From positions 1,577,503 to 1,641,502 of the forward strand of contig KN832560.1 in the NCBI GenBank assembly GCA_000827205.1: DNA of 64,000 nt, in the 5' to 3' direction. Shown here piece after piece: positions 35,660 to 46,893 of the stretch. A program made the translations under genes and the position numbers. Origin of the DNA: Plicaturopsis crispa FD-325 SS-3 (Eukaryota; Basidiomycota; Agaricomycetes; Amylocorticiales; Amylocorticiaceae). Each line of letters begins with the position of its first letter. Positions within the stretch are counted from its first letter, which is position 1. The notes under the pieces are model-generated. The model saw only the letters and a list, made by a program, of their open reading frames with translations, did not search any database and was not told the DNA's origin.

Positions 35660-37015
35660 CAGGGCGCTTCCGAAAGGTGTCCTGATACATCCAAAAAATA
35701 GCGGTCAAAGCGAGTGGTTTATCGGTCAGTACATCACCACACGAGCCCAAATGTTATAACGTCCCTCAGACTACTTCCGGTAGACATGAAGGGTTGCGTG
35801 GCAAGTCTCTGGCTTTCCCGACACGACGTCCCTCTTGAAGAAATCGACGGTCATATGACCGCCGCGGTAGGCGTCGAGAGAGTCTTTGTGGGAGTGGAAA
35901 CCCCCTCTGGCGTCCAGCTGTAAGCCTTTCCATTGAGCGTTCACCAGACCGAGGAATACTCACCGGGCAATTGCACAGTCTACCCTTGATCCCCATACAT
36001 GCTCGTACCGTCTGTACACCTTTCCAATCTGTCTGTACGCTATTTTCCGCATGTCCGGCTGCCTCGCGTAGGTTCTGCCGAGTATGATTTTGAAGGGCAT
36101 CTATTTGTACAGAGCATGTACCGTCAGTAATGAGCACAAAAAGATTCCAATCGAGGGATTGCTACTTACCGGGGCTATCATGATGTCAGTGGTAGCGATT
36201 TGGGCAGGAGATGGGCGTTTGGTGCGAGAGGAAGAGGGAGCGAAGGTCAGCGACGCTTCCAATTCAAAATCATAAGTCGCAAACTCTGTTTTGAGATCTC
36301 GGCTTCATGAAGCGCCCGTTTCGTAGTCTCCGTGCGCGATACCTATGAATGCTTCCGTGGTTTCGAGCCAGTGGCTGCGAAAATCGCGTGTGGGCATGTC
36401 AAGGGTCGCCCGTTTCTTTTCCGGTCATCTTCACGCAAGCGCTTTGCAACCACGCAAGGCTTCTATCCGCGAACCATATACTGTAGCACAACTGGGTGAT
36501 CCTTAACCATGGGTGCCTTTCCAAGGCAGTCACACCCAGTGTTTCTGAAGATGGCATAGTTAGCATTTAGTATCATTTTGTTCAGGCAAACACCCACAGA
36601 AAATGAGGACGTTTTTGTGCGAGACTGGTCACTGCAGATTCGTCAATTTTTCGGCGTAGGCGATGCATCCTGCGAGGGTCGCAGTACGTGCGCCCCGTTA
36701 TGCCAGTGGCGAAGAGGCGCCCATGACCTGACTCTGTTCGTACTGAGTACACTTGGGTTTTGTGCCCCTGGTAGATCAGAGAGTACCATAACCATCGCGC
36801 TGTGAGCAGCCCAGTGCATGCGTTCTGATCAAAAAAACGCTAGCATCCAACGAGCGGTAAGCGTTGGGCTTCCGTTATAAACAACCACAAACACCCCATC
36901 TTGGCCACCGGTAACCGGTTGGCCTCCACCGAGTCCACGCGTATAGATGAATAATATTACGTCATCGTACACTAACCCGTCATTATACCCTGTCCTCTAA
37001 CCCGTCATGACGCTG
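35660..37015. repeat. Two-copy dispersed repeat, copy B
   Basis: Counterpart of 12295-14720, without an N gap. It spans the short minus-strand gene (35771-36181), about 550 bp of its upstream region and a distal part with ttataaacaaccacaaaca near 36875 and acgtcatcgta near 36958. Homology fades just after taacccgtcatgacg near 37010. Since this copy is continuous, it gives the expected length of copy A across its gap. Confidence 0.7.
35771..36181 (-). CDS. Small conserved protein of unknown function, copy B
   Basis: Not recognised. Three exons give about 99 residues. MIAP at 36181 is followed, after an intron of about 60 nt, by MPFKIILGRTYARQPDMRK. After a second intron (about 35966-35924) the last exon contains GGFHSHKDSLDAYRGGHMTV and ends CHATLHVYRK. 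In this copy the frame stays open for about 40 codons upstream of MIAP, so a longer N-terminus is possible; copy A does not preserve it. Exon borders, frame and most residues agree with copy A. It is basic and Tyr-rich, without a signal peptide or membrane segment. It may be a small gene carried by the repeat or a host gene that was duplicated. Confidence 0.6.
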
Positions 37016-37293
37016 ATCATGAGCGCTGTTTGATCTCTTTGGTTAAATGTCGGTCCCGGGCATGTCCTGGATACAGTTCACCATAGGGCCGGAAACCATC
37101 GGTCGAATTCACATCCAATGAAGAGATCCGGCAATAAGTGAGACATGAGCATGGGTATTCCGGTCGTAGCAACTGAAGAACACTGGCAAGAGAATACGCT
37201 TAATGGAATGAACATGGATATGGCATCAGAAAGAATTGAACGGTCTGGAAAAGGGAAAACATGTAGTAGTAAGTGCACCAGGGCAACGACCCA

Positions 37294-38189
37294 TCACACG
37301 ACTGTGTAAAAAAACCTCCCCCAGGAGAAGGATTTGGCAGACGGAATCTTCTCACCCTTTACTTCCCCTACTTTCCTTGCCAGCGTCTTCAGATGGTACA
37401 AAGGCCGCGGTCCGATGCCTGTCGAACCTGTCTCGTATGCCCTACAGGTTGGGCAAGGGAATTCGGGATTCTCCAACGGACCAAATTTCTTTGATTTGGC
37501 CTCAAACCATTTCGTGAGGCACTCTCCGCAAAAAACGTGCCCACACTGAAGACTAGATGCTATACGTTTAGGACGACACATTTGTGTTGCATAAATGACT
37601 TACGCGAAAGGTTCCCACATAATTCTGAGGCAAATGCTACACGTCACGGCTTGCAGGATCTCTCCATCGCACGCATCCTAGCGATGTCGAAAAGGAAGAT
37701 CAGAGGAAGGTCAGAGGTAAATCCAGATTAGTGAGATACCACTCACGATCAGAGTAGCTTTCTGGTGTAATTCTGCGATGCTACAGGCCAGTGCGTCGTA
37801 TTTTTCCTGCAGCAATTTTTCCTTCTATGAGACCACGAACTCTAGGTCAGTCAACGTCTCACTCCATAGGAATTAGATAGACAAACCCGCTGTAAGTGCT
37901 CGAACTTATCTTTCAACTCTTCTGGATCTGTCGTGCACACGCCGGTACAGCCACTACCCACCGTTCCTACAGCACCAGGGTCTTCTCCCTCCACGATACG
38001 GACAAAAGAGGTTGCGCGGGCCTTCCCCTTGGCACTTCCCGTAGTTCTAAGGCTTTGTACGCTAGTGCGTGCCTTTTTCGAAGACGCTTCTTCGTCGGAG
38101 GGTAGAGTGATTACTTCGCTGACGCCCGACCTGGTACGCTTGACGTGCCGGATGAATTTGATTTCTGGGCTCTCTTGTCGTGCCGGCAT
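37294..38189 (-). CDS. RING-finger (C3HC4) protein, probable E3 ubiquitin ligase
   Basis: Four exons: 38189 to about 37887, about 37824-37748, about 37687-37610, and about 37565-37294, with phases that agree. The N-terminus is basic with an acidic patch and possible nuclear signals (HVKRTRSG, LPSDEEASSKKAR). A short coiled coil follows (KFEHLQR joined to KEKLLQEKYDALACSIAELH). The RING reads CSIC, CGHVFC, GEC and CPTC, with the third intron falling inside the finger; the acceptor giving EPFALQCGHVFC keeps the frame. The C-terminal tail is short (LARKVGEVKGEK). Length is about 240 residues. RING domains of this spacing recruit E2 enzymes; the target is unknown. It sits between repeat copy B and F-box-like gene 2. 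Confidence 0.87.
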
Positions 38190-38461
38190 GGCTGACTAGG
38201 CTATGAAGAAGGTGGTGGGAGGGGGGGGTCAGAATCGATATTTCGATGGAAGGAGGTTGGGACCAGACCCGATATTCCTACATGCCTTGCAGCAACACGC
38301 GTAAGTGGGTCGGAGCCCTCGTTCACAATTTATGTCGCAGCGTCCCATCACCGATTCCAATCGATCGCCGGATGCATGGCCGCGCCGGCGCCAGAGCTCC
38401 TGGCATTTACGACGGCGACTGCTGAAGCACTGACACCGTTCCGTGATATGCAAGACAGAAA

Positions 38462-40276
38462 CTAAAGTACAGCGGGCTGCGAATGTGTTCTTAAGCTCAC
38501 CCTAAAAGAGGAAAATACTTCCACGGCCTGCTCGACCTCGCGCCACCGACCGGCGTATTGCTCTACTAGACCCGCCGAGACGTTCAATGCAGCTAACATC
38601 GGGTCGTGTGCTTGCACCCCCCAGCATTTGATACCACCACTCGCGCTGCAGAGGTTGGGAAAGATATCGGATAAGTATGCCGCGACGTGATACCATTCCT
38701 CGATGGGCGAATTTCCGAACTCCACCGTCCTGATATTGTAGTTTCGGATAGCGGGCTCTGCAGAGCTAGATTGATCGTGTAAGGTCGCATCGATGACCAG
38801 GCCCAGGGAGCAGAGCCGTGGGCATGCCATGAGAAGAGATGCTAGGCCCTTTAGAGTAATTCGAGACGGAATGGCCCACCCCAAAGTAGAGGTAAGAGAG
38901 AGGTGCTCCATAGCCGGCCACGCATTTCCCAACATGCGGAGCTCAGAGTCACCAATGTCAAAGCCTGACACAGATTCACACTCGAAGGTCCTCAGTGCGT
39001 AAAAACACAACAGAGGAGTCAAGGTGGTGATGGTCAGCACGGCAGCCTCATGGACGGGAGTGATGCTACGCCCCCGGTCAATGAAGTCGTGCGGCTTGAT
39101 AGTCAAACTACGGAGGATTTCTTTGTCGCATCTTCCATTCAGCGCCGAGAAGATGGACCTCCATTTCGCAGCAGACCCCACGATAGGGCTGTTAGACGCC
39201 GCCCGGATAATGAGTTGATTCAGATTGGGCAGCGGGGCACTGTTGACGATGAGAATCAAGTGATGGACAGACTCGACCTCGGCGACAGCGAGAGTGCGAG
39301 GTGCAAATTTTTCGGGTGTGAAATGTTCGAGGGCACTCTCCATGTCTGACACGAATTCTGCCACCGGAAACGCGCCAGAAACGACACGCATCCTGTCCAA
39401 TACACGAGCGGGATTGTCAGACCAAGAAAATGACAGCCATTCGAGGTTGGGAATGGACGCGAAACGAAGATATGCCTCTGTACTGAGTATGCCGCATTTG
39501 AACGTGACCAGAGCAGACTGCTCGTGAGCGAATCTCTCGGCAAGCGAAGTGCCCACTGGGAAAGTGCCGAGGTCGATGCGCATGAGGCCAGGGCATAGAA
39601 TTGGTAGGAATTGGACAAAAGAAATGCCGTCTGTGCATTGGTGCATGTGGTGTAGCGTAATATCGGTCAGGTTGGAACCCATGAAGCTGTCTGCGTAGGG
39701 AAGCATGGAGGGAACTAAGCCAAGGCGACAAAGATTCGGACAGAGCGGGCGGTTCAACGATAATATCCACTGCGCGTCATCTTGAAAGCAGAATTTCGGA
39801 GAAGGTATCTCAACGTCCTGGGAGACGCCATTGATGAAGAGATTGTGAAGTGGAGGCGGGGGCACGAGCTCCTTGATATGTTGGGCATAAAACGAGAACC
39901 TCTGCCACTCTGATTTTGTCAATACGCGTAGAAGACGCTGCGCACGCCAGAGATTATAAGCATGGAGAAAGGACCATATAGAGGGCATACTCACCAAGCT
40001 CGTAGCATGGACTGTGAGTTCGACGTCTACGTTGAGATGGTGCTCGTCTCGGATCGTAACCGTCAATCTCTCTGCCCCGCTCGATTCCTCCCACACTGTC
40101 TGACCCATTACACGAAAGATATCGGGAATTGGCGGTGCACGTTCCCAGAGCTGAGGAACTGCAACGTCGAAGAGAGTTTTGCATACAAGGGCTATGTCCA
40201 GCCAGTCCTTGGGCCTGCCGCCGCGAAACCCGATGATTATGGGCAGGATCTTGGGGTCTGCTATGCATGTAAGCAT
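38462..40276 (-). CDS. F-box-like leucine-rich protein 2
   Basis: Likely SCF substrate adaptor by resemblance. The ATG at 40276 starts MLTCIADPKILPIIIGF, followed by the F-box-like LDIALVCKTLFDVAVPQLWE and MGQTVWEE. The whole gene can be read as one 604-codon frame. However, a stretch of 57 nt (gtgagt...gcgcag, about 40000-39944) looks like an intron, has no stop and is a multiple of three. Removing it joins TSL to RLLRVLTKSEWQRF, the same junction as in the paralogs, giving 585 residues. Leu-rich units follow (LCRLGLVPSML, LERFAHEQSALVTF, LEWLSFSW, LRTFECES, MEHLSLTSTLGW, LCSLGLVIDA). It lies 373 bp from the divergent plus-strand gene at 40649. Confidence 0.72.
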   Translation of the reverse strand: MLTCIADPKILPIIIGFRGGRPKDWLDIALVCKTLFDVAVPQLWERAPPIPDIFRVMGQTVWEESSGAERLTVTIRDEHHLNVDVELTVHATSLVSMPSIWSFLHAYNLWRAQRLLRVLTKSEWQRFSFYAQHIKELVPPPPLHNLFINGVSQDVEIPSPKFCFQDDAQWILSLNRPLCPNLCRLGLVPSMLPYADSFMGSNLTDITLHHMHQCTDGISFVQFLPILCPGLMRIDLGTFPVGTSLAERFAHEQSALVTFKCGILSTEAYLRFASIPNLEWLSFSWSDNPARVLDRMRVVSGAFPVAEFVSDMESALEHFTPEKFAPRTLAVAEVESVHHLILIVNSAPLPNLNQLIIRAASNSPIVGSAAKWRSIFSALNGRCDKEILRSLTIKPHDFIDRGRSITPVHEAAVLTITTLTPLLCFYALRTFECESVSGFDIGDSELRMLGNAWPAMEHLSLTSTLGWAIPSRITLKGLASLLMACPRLCSLGLVIDATLHDQSSSAEPAIRNYNIRTVEFGNSPIEEWYHVAAYLSDIFPNLCSASGGIKCWGVQAHDPMLAALNVSAGLVEQYAGRWREVEQAVEVFSSFRVSLRTHSQPAVL

Positions 40277-40648
40277 ATCACTAAGAGGTAAGTGGATTAT
40301 ACAAGAGGATGAGGATGTTTTGTTTTGCCTAGACGCTTAAACAGCGCCACGATGAAAGAAAGTTGCGAAGGTTTTCAGATATAACCTGTCACCGACGCGC
40401 GGCGCGGGCGTCGACGTTGAAACGTGGCCAGGGCGCTTTCATCGGGGCTCAACTTCCGAATCGAGATGCTAGTTCGGCGAGGTCTGCGAAGCTGTTTGAT
40501 ACTGCCTTTGTCGAAGCAAGTAGTACTTCATTGACATTCAGCTCAGTCATTATAGGCTTCGCACCAAATACATTTCCCTTGCAAGTGCGTTTATCGCTCA
40601 TGGTTGGTATCTGACCCAGCACTTAAGTCTCCCACCTTTAGCACTGCG

Positions 40649-42528
40649 ATGACTTCCAATAGCAATGTACCTTCGCGGCTGGTGATAGCATCCCGCGCAT
40701 ACTTGATTCCACTGAGGCGTACCAGCTCATCTGAGCATGAATATGAGCCTGCAACACGAGATGTGAGTGTCATTTGTTAGATCACATGCTCACAGGCTGA
40801 GAGTTTCTTGTAGCAACGTCGAAGGACATACCAAGTCGTCGGCCACACGCTCGCGACGTGGTCTGATAGTGAAGACGGTCCTCCCGCGTCCGAATCTGGA
40901 GACGAGAGCGACAGCACTAGTGTCGGATCCTCAGCGTCGGACATATCCGCTAGACAGGAGGCGCATCAAGAGGCGTGAGCACCTGGCCATGCCTCTTCAT
41001 AAAGTGGAAAAACTGTGACTGATTCATCCTCGTGTAGGCATGTAGCACGGCCGCCTATCATTCCAATTCGGACAATAATTCGTGAGGGCAAAAAGCCGGC
41101 GGGGGGCGAAAGTTTCAGGGTCCCACGGGAGACGGGGACAAGCTCTGTGGACCGAGTTGGAACAGGGACAGGAGAGAGCTCCCAGGTGCCGTATGTGTAA
41201 ACTGTCCAGCTCCTCCAATTTCACCCCTGAAATTATGCTTGTACTTTAGGCCGGGATCCAAACCAAAATCAGAGTCGATTCAGGGTGAACAGGATGACCG
41301 GTAAGCTTGGGATTTTCGAAGACTGCCTTCTATCGGGATAGTCATCCGGCTGGCCATAGATCGCAGGCGGGGTCGCGTGATCTTCTTGGCCTTAGAAGAT
41401 CGATTGAGCGCACCCTGCGTAGCGTCACGGAACCAAAATCCGCAAAACATGCAACTGCCTACGAGAAAGGAGTTCATTCCGCCGCGAAGTTAATGTCAAG
41501 AATTCCCTACAACGATCCCGAACTAGGAAACAAAATCAAAGGAATTGTAGATGCGTATATCAGTGATGATATAAACAAGATCATGTTGAAGGAATCGCTT
41601 GAAAAGCAGATGTGAGTGCTGTCTACTCGTCTCTAATCTCGGTACTCACTCCTTTTCCGCTGTAAGCATCACTGCACGGCTCGTCTGTCTCGAGACACCC
41701 CGTCAGAACTACGAAACACAACAGGGACAGAGCTCGACAAGAATGTAGGCTACATGCGCGCGGCCACACTTATGTTGACTGATCAGTCTTTGGCCTTCGA
41801 CAGATTAAACGTCAATGACGATGTGCAGCCTGCCTCCCGTCATCTTCTACCTACTCCTGAGACCACACCAGCGCCAGTGTCTGTCTCTGTACATAGCCCT
41901 GAGACAGTTTCACCCCCGCCGCCCGACAGGGCGTCACCTTCCGGGCATCACGAGACGTCTAATGCACCAGAAAGCCGTTCCTCAGCGACACCGGTACCGG
42001 TGCCGGACGACCCATCGCCCTCCGCTCTCGTACTCAAGGAATACACCGATAAGGACATGTGAGTTCGCCATTGACTGATGATGCTACAGGAAAAGGGTCT
42101 CACCCAGACCTTCGTTTTACAGAGAGACGCGTCGAAGTGAATGGGCTGGCCTCGACACACCCAATAAACCGGACCTCCACGTACGTCCCTTTGGTGAATG
42201 GTTTGGCTACCATTGGCACTCGCAATCAGAGGATCCCATCCCCGCTCCACCTCGTCATCTTCCAACTGTCATCGGGGACACCTATGTCCACGTAAGGGTC
42301 AGCTCCCTCCTGGATCCCAAGATGCGCCGCCAGTCATATCAGGCTTGGTTGCACAAGGACAGCGGATGGGAGCTTGTCTCTTCGTTGCTAAAAGATGGGG
42401 CCTCTATCCCGCATCCCGTTCCCGAACACTCTGAGCGGCGGCTCGTTGTCCGGAAAAATTTCACGGCCAATTGGGTTACGAAAGCGACGGAAAGGAGAGG
42501 AAAGGCGAAAAAATCCATTACGAAATAA
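40649..42528 (+). CDS. Spliced gene of unknown function
   Basis: Not recognised. The start is the ATG at 40649 (MTSNSNVPSRLVIASRAYLI). Exons join in phase through DQRRRTYQVV, an acidic/Ser stretch (SDSEDGPPASESGDESDS), REGKKPAGGESFRVPRETG and a helical segment (YEKGVHSAAKLMSRIPYND ... DDINKIMLKESLEK). After a Pro/Ser/Thr-rich region (PTPETTPAPVSVSVHSPE) comes a conserved-looking C-terminus (GEWFGYHWHSQSEDPIP, YVHVRVSSLLDPKMRR, SGWELVSSLLKDGASIP) ending in basic RRGKAKKSITK. Total is about 520 residues. The junction near 41613-41670 does not fit: the donor leaves two bases while the obvious acceptor opens in phase zero. Either a splice site was missed, or there is a one-base error or frameshift. 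Confidence 0.6.
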
Positions 42529-42932
42529 GCATGTCCCTGATAATCAGCCTCGAGTCTGGCGCTGTGTGTCCTATGATATTTTGTTATATAGCTCTGATCC
42601 TTAGGGGAACCAACGATGGCCTTATCTTGCTGCGTGTCATTGAGCGCTGGAAGTAAAGTAAATGAATCATCATTACACTGCGAAAATTTATACGAAGGGA
42701 GCGAGCAACCGTCGATTTTTAGCTTCTACGTACTCCGTCACGGAGCGCCTCATGATCATTGAAACATAGACTTAAAAGCAGCCGCGGTTGCATGCACGGA
42801 AAAGCGGCATTCGATTAGGATTACTCTGCGTGAACACCGGTATGTAAGCGTCAAGACAACGAATCAGTAGAGGCCTGTGCATACATGCATACCGATCTCC
42901 GTAGTACGGTCCACAGAGTCTGCGCATTTTTT

Positions 42933-44583
42933 TCAATTTGGGGAGCCTGCACGACGCAGGATTTTCTCCACTTCTTTCCATCTACCAACATAGCGATCTA
43001 CCAGGTATGCGGGCACGCCTGAGCGTGATATTTGATGCGGGTCCAGTCGGATCGTGTACCGACTTTGCACAGATGCATCCCATGCCCTGACATTTCTCAG
43101 GTTGGGAGCGACGGCTGCAAGAGAGGATGCGGCAGCCAAAGGGTTTCGAATGAGAGAGTTGTTGACGTTTAGAAATTGAATGCGATGATTCTGGGACACG
43201 TCCGAAGACGACGGGGTATACACCACACCGTTCGTGGCATCGATAACAATTGAGAGGCCGAATAGTTGAGGGCACAGCCCAATCAACTCCGCAAGCCCCA
43301 CTATTGTTATCCTAGGACGGCAGCCCCATCCGTAGTCACTCAAGAGTTCTAGTATCTCCAGAGAGGGCCATGATTTGGCCAGAGTCACGATATCGTCGTC
43401 ATCCATGTCATACCCGTATACCACGCGGCATACAAAATGGCGTAGACGGTGGAATGATAGGATGGGCTGTAGTGATCGGATTGAAAGGATAGTTCCGTCG
43501 GGTATCGTGTGAAGGGATGGTTCCCCTGCCTCACAGATTTCGATGTGGATCTTGTCAAGGATATATGGGTTGCATTTGCGATTTACAATTTCGAAGAAGG
43601 ATGTGAATTGCTCGGGAGTGCCTGGATAGTCATCTCGTAGAGGTGCTACCTCAATAATTTCAAGGAGCTGACAGTCCATCACGTCGAGAATCGGGATCAT
43701 GGAATCGATCGTTGGCCAGAGCTCGACAGAGATGTGTGACAAGGAAGGCCAGCTAGGGGCTGCTGCCGGGGGAGATGGAGTATGGCTGCGTAAAGCTGCT
43801 GCGAGCGAGTCCGCGGAATCATTGGGCCATATAAATTCGATTTTTCGCAGATTTGGAAGGGCGGTGAAGTCTATGAATGCACCTGCACTTAGTGCCGAAC
43901 TACAAACGAGACGGGTGAGTGTGTTCAAAAGCGGGCTGTTAACAACTTCCGTTGAAAATGCTGTCTCCACACGCGACTCGTTATGCAGAACGACATCAAG
44001 CCGTTCCAGCTTTGGAAAGAGTGTGGGTACATTTTTTACGAAAGCTCCGCACAAACTTGGCGATTCGTCGACGAACCATAGCGTGAGCCGCGTCAGGTCT
44101 GATTTGACAAAGAGTGGAGCCATCGCGAGCATTTCTGCATTGATACGGAGGTCGTACAGGTTCGTCAGAAAGGGTAGGGACGGAGCAGTAGCTACAAGCA
44201 CGAAGGCGGAGCGGTGGTCGAAGACGGTGGTATTGGAATCGACGATCTTTTTGATCCTGGCGGCATATATTTGGAAGCGTCCTGTCCAGTCTGAGGGACG
44301 AATAGCCCTCAGCAACCGCTTGTTACACAAGAATGATTAAGTCGTGTCTACAAGCACATAGTGCACATTAGCGTACCAGTTTGCCACTCCCATCCCTCTG
44401 CCACAGGTCGGGTGCCATTGTTCGTACTAGCGGCCCAATGCCAGTCTGGGTGTGCCACAGCATATCCAAAGAGACATCCGAAAGCTCGCGCGCGCCGACT
44501 CGTGCCAGTCGAACATGATCCGATCGATCCAAGATGCGAAGGATGGCGTATAATACATCGCGGTTTGTCCAGAGGCTATGCAT
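42933..44583 (-). CDS. F-box-like leucine-rich protein 3
   Basis: Same family as the neighbours. Exon 1 (44583 to about 44372) reads MHSLWTNRDVLYAILRILD, then the F-box-like LARVGARELSDVSLDMLWH, then MAPDLWQRDGSGKL. A 58-nt intron leads to RLLRAIRPSDWTGRFQIYAA. Unlike those of paralogs 2 and 4, this intron contains stops. The rest is Leu-rich (LYDLRINAEML, LTRLTLWFVDE, LERLDVVLHN, LRKIEFIWPND, LEILELLSDYGWG, LFGLSIVIDA) and ends with YVGRWKEVEKILRRA. It is about 530 residues and closest in sequence to paralog 4 (shared LDVLW/LDMLW, MAPDLW and PSDW/PVDW). Confidence 0.72.
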
Positions 44584-45189
44584 CGCAGTGGTGTAAACTT
44601 CCGGACAGTTCTGTATATATAAATTAAATTTATCAGCTTCAGAAATGTGGTCTGGTATGCGAGTTCATGCATACCGATGACTTTGCAGTACACCAGGATC
44701 TTTAATGTTCGACCAGGCGTAGCGCTGAGGCATCAGTGTAAATGTCTCAGCAGGATTTTGAATGGAAGATACAGAAACGTACCTATCTCAGCTAGCATGC
44801 GCAAGTTCTCGAAAATCCAACTCGCAGCAAGCGTGGAGAGCTCAAGTAGGTTAACCCGGATGGCGAGTTCCAGTCGTCAGACTCAGGTCAGACTCGTCCG
44901 CGTCACTGGTGTGAGGTCGTCAGTGGATATTACGTCAGCAAAGGTATTATAACCCATTATATAACGGTTCAACCTACAAGTTGCTCTTGCGCCCGGTGCT
45001 GACCTGCTGTGCAATATTGGAAGTAGATTACGCTACCCGCGCATCTTGCCCTTACTTACTGGCTTGTGTGCTACCAAAGTTATCAATATGCAGGCTTCGT
45101 GCTTTATGTGTCAGCGTCGTATCGGTGCAAGTATCAACTCGACAACAGGAGGAAACCTTTGACATGAGCAAGAAAAATCAAAGTCATCG

Positions 45190-46893
45190 TTAGGAAAGAG
45201 TATCAGTCCTTGAACTTTTCCCCATGATATTTACCGACCCTTGGTGGCCGCCACTGAATTCCCGCGGATAGACCCCGTATCGGAGAAACGCGTCCACCCT
45301 GCACCACCGTTTAATGTAGTTGTCGGCTAAATCAGGGGCAACGCTCCCGTGGTACGATGTAGCAGGAATGCGCAAAGGAAATTTGTTGACTCTGACTCGA
45401 GGAGATATGGCTGCGAGAAATGACGCTACAGCGAGAGGACTCTCAACGGGAGAGGCTCCAAATACCAGGGTATCCATGCTGTAGTTTGGAGAGGCGTGAA
45501 GGTAAGATGGAACATGTAGCGCGACATCCGTCGCATCGATCCCGAGATGGAGAGACTTCAGTTCAGGGCAGTGCCTGATTAAGGCAGACACGCCAACCAT
45601 TGTTGTTCGAGAAAAGCCACGGGAGCCGTATCCATGAAAAAGGTAGAGTGATTCGATTGATGGCCATGCTACGGCCATAGCCATGACATCACAATCTTCC
45701 AACTCGTACGCGGACACACTGCATTCAAAGTGGCGAAGACAATGGAACGACAGAAGAGGTCGCAGCGACGCAATAGAAAGGACACTTGCATCGGGCATCC
45801 CCTCCGAAAGTGGATTTGCAAACTCGCAGAGTCGTATGTAGAGTTTTTCCAAGATACGCGGCTTGCCTCCAGATCTACGGCGCAGTACGTGAAATAAAGA
45901 CGTTAAATCTGCTGCAGAGGCGGAGTAGTTGTCTTTTCGGAGTGTGAGGGTGATAGATTTGAGGAGCTGGCAGTTTATTGTGACGATGATGGGAATCACA
46001 GAATTGATTGTCGCAAAGATGTCGATAGATATATGTGACAAGGAAGGAAAGGGCGGAACTCGAAGCCAATGTGTCAGCGTCTTCGCGGAATTGATAGAGG
46101 CGAAGAGTGCATCGAAGGAGTCTTCGGACCAATGAAACTTGATTTCTCGTAGGTGGGAAACAACAGACAGGTCGATGAACGCATCCGCGGACAAGTCGCC
46201 ACAGGTGAGCACCGTAAGACTGCTCATGAGCGAGCTATGAGCAATGGTCGTCGAGAGCACCGTGTCCACGCGCGTATCCACCGTATCGACGTGTTGAAGC
46301 CCGGGAAAGATTGCTGATATGTTGTTTATGAATGCGCTGCGCATCGGGAAGTCGTCAATGAATGGCAGGCGCATCCGCGTTACGGTAAGGCTTCTGTATA
46401 GGCGGATCACTGAGACAACCTCGGCATCGACCGTAAGGTCGTTAAGATTAGGGAGAAAAGGTTGTGATGGCGGCGCAGTGATCATGAGCTCGTATGCAGA
46501 GAGAGGATCGAGATGGTTTGCTGCAAGATCGTAAACGGAGGGCCCCGAAATGGTCTGGATGCGTGGCGCATAGAGATTTATACGCCCCTTCCAATCCACA
46601 GGCCGTATCCGTCGTCTCAAATGCTTCCAGGAGGAGAAAGTAGTAAGTGAATGCGCGACAGACGTATATGTGCACTTTTTACTTACCAATCTGTCGTCCA
46701 AACCCCTCCGCCATAGATCAGGCGCCATCGTCTGCACCAGGTGTCCAATGGTTGGCTGGCAGCGCCACAAAACATCAAGGGCGGCGTTCGACATGTCAAG
46801 GTTACCGGTCAGTGCCAGCTGTGCAAGGTCATGGCGATTTAGGTGCTCCAGAATGATGGATTGGACGCGAGGATCGCTAAGACAGTCGTGCAT
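45190..46893 (-). CDS. F-box-like leucine-rich protein 4
   Basis: The ATG at 46893 starts MHDCLSDPRVQSIILEHLNR, followed by the F-box-like LAQLALTGNLDMSNAALDVL and MAPDLWRRGLDDRL. A 63-nt segment (gtaagt...gaag, about 46685-46623) at the family's intron position is in frame and stop-free, so the 567-codon frame includes it; splicing gives 546 residues joined at HLRRRIRPVDWKGRINLYAP. Leu-rich units follow (LNDLTVDAEVV, LREIKFHWSEDS, LLKSITLTLR, IESLYLFHGYG, LKSLHLGIDA). The end has YIKRWCRVDAFLR like paralog 3. Together with paralogs 1-3 this makes a same-strand cluster over 15 kb, a pattern usually produced by local duplication. Confidence 0.72.
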   Translation of the reverse strand: MHDCLSDPRVQSIILEHLNRHDLAQLALTGNLDMSNAALDVLWRCQPTIGHLVQTMAPDLWRRGLDDRLVSKKCTYTSVAHSLTTFSSWKHLRRRIRPVDWKGRINLYAPRIQTISGPSVYDLAANHLDPLSAYELMITAPPSQPFLPNLNDLTVDAEVVSVIRLYRSLTVTRMRLPFIDDFPMRSAFINNISAIFPGLQHVDTVDTRVDTVLSTTIAHSSLMSSLTVLTCGDLSADAFIDLSVVSHLREIKFHWSEDSFDALFASINSAKTLTHWLRVPPFPSLSHISIDIFATINSVIPIIVTINCQLLKSITLTLRKDNYSASAADLTSLFHVLRRRSGGKPRILEKLYIRLCEFANPLSEGMPDASVLSIASLRPLLSFHCLRHFECSVSAYELEDCDVMAMAVAWPSIESLYLFHGYGSRGFSRTTMVGVSALIRHCPELKSLHLGIDATDVALHVPSYLHASPNYSMDTLVFGASPVESPLAVASFLAAISPRVRVNKFPLRIPATSYHGSVAPDLADNYIKRWCRVDAFLRYGVYPREFSGGHQGSVNIMGKSSRTDTLS

